Source of the DNA: an uncultured Rhodospirillales bacterium
Lineage (GTDB): Bacteria > Pseudomonadota > Alphaproteobacteria > Acetobacterales > Acetobacteraceae
Length of the DNA stretch: 34,484 bases
Assembly (NCBI GenBank): GCA_903924855.1
Contig: CAIYCW010000125.1
Location: forward strand, 1 to 34,484
Direction of reading: 5' to 3'
The first letter of the stretch is position 1, and every line of letters starts with the position of its first letter. The position numbers and the translations under genes are program-made. Positions 26,313 through 34,484 of the stretch are shown here, in pieces. Under the pieces are notes generated by a model that saw nothing but the letters and a program-made list of their open reading frames with translations, searched no databases and was not told the origin of the DNA.

Positions 26313-27320
26313 ATGAAGTGGATCTGCCATCGCCTTGGTGTCTGCCTGGCCCTGATGCTCGTCGTCCTGCCGGCCGCAGCCGCCCCCTGCGCCGCCCCGC
26401 CGCCCGCGCCGCGGGATGTGGAGGGGCTTGGCTACTACTCGGATGCCGCAAGCTCGGTGATCGACCCGGCACTGAAGCAGCACAGCGAGGCGATGGCTGC
26501 ACCGTTCAACACGTTTCAGCGCCAGGTGGCGCGCATGACGGACCAAGCGCTTGCCGATCACGACACCGAGGCCGGGCGCTGCGCCATCGCCTGGATCGCG
26601 GCCTGGGCGCGTGGCGGCGCCATGCTGGGCGAGATGCGCCACATCAACAACGACCAGGCCGATTACACGCGGCAATGGACGCTGGGGGCGGTTGCCGTCG
26701 CCTATGCCAAGGTGCGCAGGCTTGCCGCCCCCGCCGAGGCCGCGGTGATCGACCCCTGGCTGATCAAACTCGGCCAGGCCTCGCTGCACTATTGGGACAA
26801 CCCCAAGCACAAGCGCAACAACCACTATTACTGGACGGGCCTCGGCCTGATGGGCGTGGCGGTGGCCACCGGCGATCCCGACACCCTGGCCCAGGCCACC
26901 ACCATCTACCAGGCCGCGATCGGCGACATCGAGGATGACGGCTCGCTGCCGATGGAGCTGGCGCGCGGCGTGATGGCGCAGCATTACCACAATTTCGCCC
27001 TCGAACCGCTGGTGATGATGGCCGAGCTGGCCCGCCACCTGAAGCTGGACTGGTACGGCATGCAGAACCACCGGCTGGAGAGGCTGGCGGATCTCGTGGC
27101 GGCGGGGTTCAAGGACCCGTCCTGGTTCGCCGCCCGCACCGGCAAGCCGCAGACGCCGCAGCGCCCCAATGCCGAGACCAGCTGGGTCGGCCTCTACATC
27201 CATCATGCGCAGAACCCCGACATCTTCGCCGACCTGCTGCAACACAGCGACAGCTTCGATGCCAGGCTGGGCGGTGATACGAAGGTGATGGCAAAATCCG
27301 GCGTGTTCGATCCGGATTGA
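26313..27320 (+). CDS. PL5 family polysaccharide lyase (alginate-lyase-like)
   Basis: This 335-residue secreted lyase cleaves uronate-containing polysaccharide by beta-elimination. A signal peptide (about 1-24, ending AAAA) is followed by an alpha-helical domain. The PL5 active site is intact and its spacing fits Sphingomonas A1-III (N191, H192, R239, Y246): here N170, H171 (NNHYYW), R218 and Y225 (QHYHNFALEPL), with the same 47 and 54 residue distances. The ELARG...YHNFALEPL block matches the family ELKRR...YHNYALPPL. GGAG 8 nt upstream supports ATG 26313. The rest of an alginate (alg) cluster is not here, so the substrate may be another glucuronate- or mannuronate-containing exopolysaccharide. 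The dehydrogenase gene follows 20 nt later. Confidence 0.9.
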   Translation: MKWICHRLGVCLALMLVVLPAAAAPCAAPPPAPRDVEGLGYYSDAASSVIDPALKQHSEAMAAPFNTFQRQVARMTDQALADHDTEAGRCAIAWIAAWARGGAMLGEMRHINNDQADYTRQWTLGAVAVAYAKVRRLAAPAEAAVIDPWLIKLGQASLHYWDNPKHKRNNHYYWTGLGLMGVAVATGDPDTLAQATTIYQAAIGDIEDDGSLPMELARGVMAQHYHNFALEPLVMMAELARHLKLDWYGMQNHRLERLADLVAAGFKDPSWFAARTGKPQTPQRPNAETSWVGLYIHHAQNPDIFADLLQHSDSFDARLGGDTKVMAKSGVFDPD

Positions 27321-27340
27321 AAACAGCGGGAGACGCGCGG

Positions 27341-28234
27341 ATGACAAAACCGGCCATCGGCATGATCGGCGTGGGGCTGATGGGGCACGGCATTGCGTGG
27401 AACATCGCAGCCAAGGGCCACGCTTTGTCGGTGCTCGACCATCCCGGCAATCAGCCCGTGGATGATCTGCGCGCGATGGGTGTGGCGGTGCGGGGCAGCA
27501 TCGCCGAGGTGGTGGCGGCCTCGGACATCGTGCTGCTCTGTGTCACCGGCTCGCCGCAGGTGGAAAGCATTCTGGATGGTCAGGGCGGGGTTGTCTCCCA
27601 TCTGCGGCCCGGCATGACGGTGGTGGATTGCTCCACCGCGATGCCGGATTCGACCCTGCGCATGGCAGCGCTGGTGCAGCAGAAGGGCGGGCGCTGGCTC
27701 GATGCCGCGATGACCCGCCTGCCGCAGCACGCCCGTGCCGGCACGCTCAACCTGCTGGTGGGCGGGGAGGCCGCGTTGCTGGACGAGCTGCGCCCGGTGC
27801 TGGCCTGTTTCAGCGAGAACATCACTCATGTGGGCGGCATCGGCGCCGGCCACCGCATGAAGCTGCTGCACAACACCATCTCGCTCGGCTTCATGGCGCT
27901 GCTGGCCGAGGTTTCGGCCCATGCGCAGCGCGCCGGCATCGCGCCCGAGATCCTGATCGACGTGCTGGAAAAAGGTGGCGGCGGCGGTGCCGCGCTCAGC
28001 CGCATGGCGCCGTTTCTGCTGACCGGCGATCCCTCCGCGGTGCCGTTCTTCATCGGCAACGCGGCGAAGGATCTGGGTTATTACCGCGCCACCGCCGCTG
28101 CCAGCGGTGCCGATCACGCCATCGCCGATGCCATCGGCCAGACGCTCGATGCGGTGGTGGCAGACGGCCATGGCGCCCGCTTCGTGCCGGAACTGGCGGC
28201 GCTGCTGGCCGCCCGGCCGCCTGCCGCCGCCTGA
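27341..28234 (+). CDS. NAD(P)-dependent beta-hydroxyacid dehydrogenase (3-HIBADH-like)
   Basis: This 297-residue member of the 6-phosphogluconate/3-hydroxyisobutyrate dehydrogenase family oxidises small beta-hydroxyacids. It has a Rossmann opening (GMIGVGLMGHGIAWNIAAKGH), the substrate-binding segment DCSTAMPDS, and the catalytic lysine in GAGHRMKLLHN. ATG 27341 has GGGAGA upstream; an upstream TTG is unlikely. Substrates of the family include 3-hydroxyisobutyrate, tartronate semialdehyde and sulfolactaldehyde-type compounds. Next to a uronate lyase, a role in degrading lyase products (for example tartronate semialdehyde reduction) is possible but only inferred. Confidence 0.9.
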   Translation: MTKPAIGMIGVGLMGHGIAWNIAAKGHALSVLDHPGNQPVDDLRAMGVAVRGSIAEVVAASDIVLLCVTGSPQVESILDGQGGVVSHLRPGMTVVDCSTAMPDSTLRMAALVQQKGGRWLDAAMTRLPQHARAGTLNLLVGGEAALLDELRPVLACFSENITHVGGIGAGHRMKLLHNTISLGFMALLAEVSAHAQRAGIAPEILIDVLEKGGGGGAALSRMAPFLLTGDPSAVPFFIGNAAKDLGYYRATAAASGADHAIADAIGQTLDAVVADGHGARFVPELAALLAARPPAAA

Positions 28235-28292
28235 CCCCGGTTGTGCCAAATCGCCGCGCCGCCTACTCAGCCAGCGAGCGGGGGAAAGATCG

Positions 28293-29183
28293 GTGCGATT
28301 GGACAGGCAGGCGTTGAAATACCGGCTGGAATACGTGGCCCTGCGCGCGGTGATCGCGGTGTTCCGCGCGCTGCCGCTGGAGACCGCGTCCGCTCTCGGC
28401 GGGGCGTTGTGGGAGGCGGTGGCACCCCATACCTCCCGCCATCGCCGCGCCGAGCGGCATCTGGCACTGATGATGCCGGAACTGTCGGCCGAGGACCGTC
28501 AGCGCATTCTGCGCGGCATGTGGCGCAATCTGGGCCAGACCGCGATCGAATCGCTGATGCTGGACCGGATCGCAGCCGAGCCCTGGCGCCTGCTGGTGGA
28601 CGAGGAATGCCAGATCCTACAGGCACGGATCATGGCGGAGGGCGGCATTCTGGTGGCTGCCCATCTCGGCAACTGGGAGGTGGCGGCCCTCCCGCTCGGC
28701 CAGGCCCACGCCAACCACGCCGCCGTGTATCGCCGCATGAAGAACCCTCTGGCTGAGCGCTACGTGCTGGCCCTGCGCGCGCCGCTCTATCCGGCCGGTC
28801 TGTTCGCCAAGGGCGAGGCTGCCGCCCGCGGCCTGATGCGCCAGGCCAAGGCCGGCGGCTCGATCGGCATCATGGGCGATCTGCGCGAGAATGGCGGCAT
28901 CGATGTGCCGTTCTTCGGCCATCCCGCCCCCTCCACCCCGTTTCCCGCCATGCTGGCCCGTCAGTATCAGCGCCCGCTCTTTGCCGTGTGCACCGTGCGC
29001 ACCGGCCGCGTGCGGTTTCGCACCGTGCTGCGCGAGATCACGGTGCCCCGCACCGAGGACCGCGCTGCCGACATCCTGGCCGCGACCGCTGAGATTCAAA
29101 CCACCTTCGAGACCTGGATCCGGCGCTGGCCGGAGCAATGGATGTGGGCGCATCGGCGCATCGATTTCGACGCAGCTGGATGA
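28293..29183 (+). CDS. LpxL/HtrB-family lipid A (lysophospholipid) acyltransferase
   Basis: This 296-residue protein has the HX4E acyltransferase motif in AAHLGNWEVA (H124/E129). It also has the family segments MWRNLGQTAIESL, YRRMKNPLAERYV, GIMGDLRENGGIDVPFFG, STPFPAMLAR and a C-terminal PEQWMWAHRRI. LpxL-type enzymes add secondary acyl chains to lipid A at the inner membrane. It is near kdsB only in a loose sense (16 kb away). The start is GTG 28293 with a GGGGGAAAG purine run 5' of it. It starts 58 nt after the dehydrogenase gene in the same direction. Substrate specificity (lipid A or ornithine lipid) is undecided. Confidence 0.93.
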   Translation: MRLDRQALKYRLEYVALRAVIAVFRALPLETASALGGALWEAVAPHTSRHRRAERHLALMMPELSAEDRQRILRGMWRNLGQTAIESLMLDRIAAEPWRLLVDEECQILQARIMAEGGILVAAHLGNWEVAALPLGQAHANHAAVYRRMKNPLAERYVLALRAPLYPAGLFAKGEAAARGLMRQAKAGGSIGIMGDLRENGGIDVPFFGHPAPSTPFPAMLARQYQRPLFAVCTVRTGRVRFRTVLREITVPRTEDRAADILAATAEIQTTFETWIRRWPEQWMWAHRRIDFDAAG

Positions 29184-29188
29184 TTGAT

Positions 29189-30238
29189 CTACGGATCACT
29201 TTCAGCCCAGGCCTTGAGGGCCAGGTCATCTGTATCAAAAGGTGCCTCCAGCAAACGTTCCGGCGTTTCAAAAATCAATATTCTGCCCTCTGTGTCGATT
29301 GGGTCGTCGACGATAAATTTCTTGAGGACATACGAGAGCGTCTTGCCGCCCTGGCTGAGGTTCAGCACCGTCTGTCCCGTGAGATGCTCAAAGAACACCG
29401 AGAACGACGTGCGGGCAGAAAAAGACGACCCAAGGATCACCACCTTCTCTGGACCCGTTCCCATGTCGGTCAGCGATTCCGGGGTCTGGGGGATCAGTTG
29501 AAATCTGCACGTCCGGTCGTGGTGCGAGACCAGCCTGGCCCAGACCGACTCCCCGAAATTCACGCCGCCGGCCAGGGTCAGCAGATCGCCGAAATGCGGG
29601 CTGCAGTCATCCGTATCAATGAATGATTGCTTGCTCTGGTCTAATGTTGGGAAAATATATCGCGCAAGTGCCCGGGCAAAGAACATTGCACCCGCATGGT
29701 TCCAATGACTGTCTGTCTGAAACCACAGCGATTCGGCATTTTCCAGATTTTCGGCAAGCTCATCAGCTGGAAAATATCTGAAAGACACATCCGCAAGAGC
29801 GGCTTCTACGAATTTTCTCTTGATGTTTTCTCGAGAAAGGAATGGCTCAGGCGCGAATGCTGACAATACGTGTGATTTATCTGGTATGAAGAAAACATAG
29901 ACATCCGCGTGCCGACGCTGAAGTTTTTTTGCAACGTGATCGATCAATTGGATGCGGGCGCGAATGTTGCTTGCTGTGCCATTGTTTAAACGCCCCTCCA
30001 ACTGCAAGAAAAGCTGACCGTTTCGACCAATAACGACCTCCTCGCTGTCGACTCCAAGAATTTTCCATCGGAGGAACACAAGTGCATTTGGATAATATTC
30101 CTGGAGCAAGGAACGTGCTTTGGTGCGCAAGTCACCCATGCCGAACCAAAAATCATACGAGAACAATAAAGATACAGAAATAAGCCCAACGCAAAAGGCA
30201 CGAACCAGCCAATTTTTCATCTGGAACACAGGCAACAC
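29189..30238 (-). CDS. AlgX/AlgJ-like SGNH-hydrolase-domain protein (polysaccharide O-acetyltransferase)
   Basis: This 349-residue protein of the AlgX/AlgJ type has an N-terminal membrane anchor (about 10-27), then an SGNH-like fold. Visible motifs are FFIPDKSHVL, the catalytic block FQTDSHWNHAGAMFFA (Asp-x-His with following Trp) and the nucleophile block VILGSSFSARTSF. AlgX/AlgJ transfer acetyl groups to alginate or related exopolysaccharides in the periplasm, usually with an AlgI-type MBOAT protein; none is present here. GC content is near 47% in a sampled line, well below the flanks, and codon use is different, so horizontal origin is likely. The start could be GTG 30238 or ATG 30220. It is convergent with the LpxL-like gene, with a 5-bp gap. 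Confidence 0.85.
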   Translation of the reverse strand: MLPVFQMKNWLVRAFCVGLISVSLLFSYDFWFGMGDLRTKARSLLQEYYPNALVFLRWKILGVDSEEVVIGRNGQLFLQLEGRLNNGTASNIRARIQLIDHVAKKLQRRHADVYVFFIPDKSHVLSAFAPEPFLSRENIKRKFVEAALADVSFRYFPADELAENLENAESLWFQTDSHWNHAGAMFFARALARYIFPTLDQSKQSFIDTDDCSPHFGDLLTLAGGVNFGESVWARLVSHHDRTCRFQLIPQTPESLTDMGTGPEKVVILGSSFSARTSFSVFFEHLTGQTVLNLSQGGKTLSYVLKKFIVDDPIDTEGRILIFETPERLLEAPFDTDDLALKAWAESDP

Positions 30239-30695
30239 GTGGAAAATCCCGAGGCACAGTGAAGCGCCCGTCAGCAGTCGATCATGGTTCTCTGAGAAAA
30301 CACGATTGCATCCAAGACAGCCAGGCGTCCCCGTTGCCCGACAGCCTCAACCGACGCCCTCACCGATGCGCTGTGCGTGCAGCCACGCGCAGGATCATCG
30401 CTGCAGGTCATCCGCAGAAACAATGTTTCCAGAGCCCAGGACTATCCAATATCACAACGGTTTTTTCAACCATGGCCCGAATGCCAATTGCGGCCACGGG
30501 CTCGCAAAATCCGGTCGAAATCGGACATGGTGGGCGCATTGATTTCGGCACCCAACGCCCGGTCTGAGGCAACTGAACAGCAGTGAGGTCCGTCAGCTCG
30601 GACCGAGCTCTAGGCAAATTCACGACGCGCCCCATTTCTCGGGTGGTAGGAGGGTTAAAAATCTCCTGAGCATAAAATAGAGTAAGAGAAAATTT
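30239..30695. other. Low-GC intergenic stretch without a supported gene
   Basis: This 457-bp stretch contains several short overlapping open frames on both strands, none with a good start site, codon bias or recognisable motif. A palindrome GGTCCG-TCAGCT-CGGACC lies at 30587-30604, and AGGAG/CTCCT could pair around 30648-30665. It probably includes the 5' regulatory region of the AlgX-like gene and the promoter of the downstream microprotein gene. A decayed coding or IS remnant is possible but cannot be shown. Confidence 0.5.
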
Positions 30696-30791
30696 ATGTC
30701 ATTGCTGGTGATCGCTGTTCTGCTTTTGATTGTCATTCCTGGTTTGATCTATCAGATCGCTCGTGTCGTGCAGAAAAAATCCAAGCGGTAA
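30696..30791 (+). CDS. 31-residue single-pass membrane microprotein
   Basis: ATG 30696 to TAA 30791 encodes 31 residues: a hydrophobic helix (SLLVIAVLLLIVIPGLIYQI) followed by a short basic tail (KKSKR). The positive C-terminus predicts the tail in the cytoplasm. A weak purine-rich AAGAGAA precedes the ATG by about 6 nt. Such microproteins often act as accessory subunits of membrane complexes, but no partner is evident. The local sequence is AT-rich (about 38% GC just upstream). It could also be a chance frame, though amino-acid composition and topology look real. The DUF4149 gene follows 150 nt later. Confidence 0.45.
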   Translation: MSLLVIAVLLLIVIPGLIYQIARVVQKKSKR

Positions 30792-30941
30792 AAGGTTCAG
30801 GACTGACTGTCGCTTGAATGGTGTGCAGGGTTGGCCTGGGTCTGCAATGAGCCAAACCCCGGTGATCTTCTTCAATCCACGATACAGGAGTGCAAACTTG
30901 CTTTGGCTTGCACAACGGACGGTCACGGCCATCTGCTGATC

Positions 30942-31355
30942 ATGGGAACACTTATCGCACTCTTCCTGGTGGCCTTGCTCCTGGGCGGCATGATATTTTT
31001 TGCCGCGGTGATGGCGCCACTGGTGTTCACCAGGTTGCCGGCTGATCAGGCTGGTACATTCATCCGGCAGGTGTTTCCGGTCTATTACGTCTACGTGGCG
31101 GCTCTTTCAGCAGCCGCCTCAATCGCGCTCGCGGCCGGGCACCGTCTTGATGCGGCCTTGATGGCCCTGTGCGCAGCCTCCACCGTTTGGCTGCGCCAAG
31201 GTCTCATGCCGATGATCAACCAGCGAAGCGACGCGATGCGGGCTGGTGATACATCCGCCAAGAAGGGCTTCGATGCCATGCACCGGCTGTCCGTGGTGAT
31301 CAACTTTGCGCAAATCCTGGCGGCAGGATTCGTGCTCGCGCGTTTCGCCATCTAG
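30942..31355 (+). CDS. DUF4149-type (TMEM205-like) membrane protein
   Basis: This 137-residue protein has four predicted membrane helices: MGTLIALFLVALLLGGMIFF, YYVYVAALSAAASIALA, LDAALMALCAASTVWLRQG and VVINFAQILAAGFVLARF. It has the family features GGMIFFAAVMAPLVFTRLP and FDAMHRLSVVIN. Function of the family in bacteria is unknown. ATG 30942 gives a standard start for the family; TTG 30903, behind AGGAG, would add 13 residues. The GC content recovers to the window norm through this gene. Confidence 0.85.
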   Translation: MGTLIALFLVALLLGGMIFFAAVMAPLVFTRLPADQAGTFIRQVFPVYYVYVAALSAAASIALAAGHRLDAALMALCAASTVWLRQGLMPMINQRSDAMRAGDTSAKKGFDAMHRLSVVINFAQILAAGFVLARFAI

Positions 31356-31480
31356 CTCCGCGCCGAAGGACTCCGCGAAGGATCCGCCAGCAGCCGTGTC
31401 TCTGACGCGACCACGACCCGCCGGAAAATATACTCCTGGCATGGGACTGGCCGCAACCAAATGATATCCAACACGATGAA

Positions 31481-31556
<76 letters not shown>

Positions 31557-31590
31557 GCACGGGGATCCCGACGGATCACGCGGAGCGCGG

Positions 31591-31618
31591 CTTGTAGCAA
31601 TCGGGCGGGCGATTGCAA
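31591..31618 (-). promoter_or_regulatory. Candidate sigma-70 promoter for tRNA-Lys
   Basis: On the minus strand TTGCAA (31618-31613) is followed after 15-16 nt by CTACAA/TACAAG (31597-31591). This is a reasonable -35/-10 pair that would place the start about 28 nt upstream of the mature tRNA 5' end. Confidence 0.45.
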
Positions 31619-31758
31619 AGCCTTTCCGTCGCATCGTTCTGCGGCTTGCGCATGCCTCCCGCCCGTGCTGGTAATACGCCCTGGATTCGTTGGGTTCCCG
31701 CCGGTCTGGCCCGCGTCTTGCAGGCCGCCCCGGCGGATTTCAATCGTTTGGGGGTGCT

Positions 31759-32669
<911 letters not shown>

Positions 32670-32673
<4 letters not shown>

Positions 32674-33986
32674 AAGCCGCTTTGCGTGATGCCGGGCTCT
32701 CCGCCCTGGTGGCCCTTGGTCTGTTCGGCGCCATGGTCGGCCTGCGCACCGATGTCGGCATCGGCACCAGCAAGCTGACGATCAACCCTCAGCCGCTTGC
32801 GGTTGCGATCATCGTGGCCGTGGTGTTCCTCGGCAGGCTTGGCCTGGTTCTCTGGGCGCAGCACAAGGCGGCCGCCGCTCCCGTGGCCAAGAAGCCCAGC
32901 CATATGCCGGCGCTCGGCCGCTACGTGGCACCCGCGATGCTGCTGATCGCCGCCACCCTGCCGCTCTATTCCAGCCGCTACATCATCGATGTCGGTGTGC
33001 TGGTGATGACCTACGTCATGCTCGGCTGGGGGCTGAACATCGTGGTCGGCCTCGCGGGGCTGCTCGATCTCGGCTACGTCGCCTTCTACGCGGTGGGCGC
33101 CTATTCCTACACGTTGCTCGCGACGACCTTCGGTCTGTCGTTCTGGATCTGCCTGCCGATCGCGGGCATTCTGGCGGCTGTCTGGGGCATGATCCTAGGT
33201 TTCCCGGTGCTGCGCTTGCGCGGCGACTATCTGGCGATCGTCACGCTCGCGTTCGGCGAAATCATCCGCCTCGTGCTGATCAACTGGCGCGATTTCTCGG
33301 GCGGCAGCGCGGGCATCGCCTCGATCCCGAAGATCACGTTCTTCGGCCTCGTCTTCGCCGACCGCCCCGGCGGTTTCGACGATTTCTTCGGCTTCGAATA
33401 CGCCTCCATCCACGGCAAGATCTTCCTCTATTTCGTCATCCTGGCGCTGGCGCTGCTCACCAACTGGGCGTCGTTGCGGTTGCGGCGCCTGCCCATTGGC
33501 CGCGCCTGGGAGGCCTTGCGCGAGGACGAGATCGCCTGCCGCTCGCTCGGCATCAACACGACGAATACGAAGCTGACCGCCTTCGCGCTCGGCGCCTTCT
33601 TCGGCGGACTGGCCGGCTCGTTCTTCGCGGTCAAGCAAGGCTTCGTCAGCCCGGAGAGCTTCACCTTCAACGAATCGGCGACGATCCTCGCGATCGTGGT
33701 GCTCGGCGGCATGGGCTCGCAGATCGGCGTCGCCTTCGCGGCGGTGTTCCTGATCGGCGGCTTCGAGCTGCTGCGTGAACTCGGATGGCTGAAAACCTTC
33801 ATGGCGACGACCTTCGGCATGACGGATTTCGACCCCGCGCAATATCGCGGATTGTTGTTCGGCTTGGCCATGGTGGTGATGATGGTTCTGCGTCCGCGCG
33901 GTTTTGTCTCGACGCGTTCGCCGTCGATCTTCCTGAAGGAGCGTAAAGCTGTGTCTGGAGATCTCGTGAAAGAGGGGCACGGCTGA
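32670..33986 (+). CDS. livM: Branched-chain amino acid ABC transporter permease LivM
   Basis: This 438-residue permease partners LivH. N-terminal helices (about 8-75) are followed by the conserved core: [95 protein letters not shown] and [19 protein letters not shown]. The second half of the gene uses more ACG and TCG codons than most of the window, which may reflect a mosaic origin. It overlaps livG as TGATG. Confidence 0.95.
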
Positions 33987-34484
33987 TGCGCTGGCAAACC
34001 GATCCCCTCCTCGTCGTCGAACATCTGACGATGCGCTTCGGCGGCCTCGTGGCTGTCAACAAACTCAGCTTCACGGTTGGCCGCGGCGACATCACCGCGC
34101 TGATCGGACCGAACGGCGCCGGCAAGACGACGGTCTTCAATTGCGTCACCGGCTTCTATAAGCCTACAGAGGGCCGGCTAGCTCTGGCCCGCGAGGGCGT
34201 CGCGACCGCCGAAGCGGTCGACGCGCTGACGAAATCCTCGGCGCGCCACGGAAAGACCGCTTCGGGCGACGTTTATTTGCTCGAGCGCATGGCCGGAAAC
34301 GAGATCGCGCTGCGGGCTCGGGTCGCGCGCACGTTCCAGAACATAAGGCTGTTCCAGGGCATGACGGTGCTCGAGAACATCATGGTGGCGCACCACAACC
34401 TTTTAATGAAAGCGAGCGGGCTGACCGTGCTCGGCCTGGTCGGCGCGCCGCACTACCGCAAGACCGAGGCCTGGGCGGTGGATC
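33986..34484 (+). CDS. livG: Branched-chain amino acid ABC transporter ATPase LivG (5' part)
   Basis: The gene is cut by the window end; 166 residues are visible. It opens [20 protein letters not shown], with Walker A GPNGAGKTT (41-49), FNCVTGFYKPTEG and the Q-loop region ARTFQNIRLF (114-123), followed by the LivG-typical MTVLENIMVAHHN. About 28 residues are inserted between Walker A and the Q-loop compared with E. coli LivG (roughly residues 66-108); insertions here also occur in rhizobial LivG proteins. The signature motif and Walker B lie outside the window. The ATG overlaps the livM stop. Confidence 0.93.
   Translation, partial: MRWQTDPLLVVEHLTMRFGGLVAVNKLSFTVGRGDITALIGPNGAGKTTVFNCVTGFYKPTEGRLALAREGVATAEAVDALTKSSARHGKTASGDVYLLERMAGNEIALRARVARTFQNIRLFQGMTVLENIMVAHHNLLMKASGLTVLGLVGAPHYRKTEAWAVD

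Noticed and set aside
30239-30695. Transposase or MBOAT remnant upstream of the AlgX-like gene
   Set aside because: None of the short frames on either strand shows a recognisable transposase or acyltransferase motif.

Overview
The window is a high-GC chromosomal segment that looks like an alphaproteobacterium, probably Rhodospirillales/Acetobacteraceae. This is inferred from gene content, not from a marker gene: a TIGR02300 zinc-ribbon protein divergent from an aroA/cmk locus, an IalB-like gene overlapping rlmN, PhaB, a YejABEF importer, KdsB, an LpxL-type acyltransferase and a livHMG operon. Most genes are packed with ATGA/GTGA overlaps. One block (about 29.2-30.9 kb) has clearly lower GC (about 47% in one sampled 60-bp line) and is probably acquired.

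Layout. 1-247: three hairpins, including a 31-bp stem. 248-3825 (minus): a fused AroA-half/cytidylate kinase gene followed by a penicillin-acylase-family gene. 3939-6620 (plus): TIGR02300 protein, SpoU rRNA/tRNA methyltransferase, IalB-like secreted protein, RlmN. 6617-11339: a signalling locus in which a hybrid histidine kinase (HisKA-HATPase-REC-Hpt, plus strand) converges on a minus-strand pair, REC-Hpt and then REC-OsmC. A REP/REPIN-like repeat between them supplies the stop codons of both converging genes. 11484-13054: divergent kdsB and a HisN-like phosphatase. 13081-18639: yejABEF. 18566-20198 (minus): PhaB and an EamA-type exporter. 20405-24388 (plus): a large glycosyltransferase (degenerate N-terminal repeats, GT2, GT4) and a membrane-anchored protein of unknown function. 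24365-26116 (minus): a patatin-like lipase. 26313-29183 (plus): a PL5 (alginate-lyase-like) polysaccharide lyase, a beta-hydroxyacid dehydrogenase and an LpxL-like acyltransferase. 29189-30238 (minus): a low-GC AlgX/AlgJ-like SGNH protein. 30696-31355 (plus): a 31-residue membrane microprotein and a DUF4149 protein. 31481-31556 (minus): tRNA-Lys(CTT). 31759-34484 (plus): livH, livM and the 5' part of livG, running off the window.

Main points of interest. The strongest candidate for something undescribed is the REC-OsmC fusion: a complete phospho-receiver domain joined in one frame to an OsmC/Ohr-type peroxidase domain with both redox cysteines. It lies 1 nt downstream of a REC-Hpt protein and opposite a hybrid kinase, which suggests a phosphorelay whose output is a thiol peroxidase instead of a transcription factor. 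Second is the AroA-CMK fusion, where only a degenerate N-terminal half of EPSP synthase remains in front of an intact CMP kinase. Third is a set of envelope and exopolysaccharide genes (repeat-bearing glycosyltransferase, PL5 lyase, AlgX-like acetyltransferase, KdsB, LpxL-like protein), consistent with an O-acetylated, uronate-containing surface polysaccharide. All functions are read from sequence motifs; no database search was possible.
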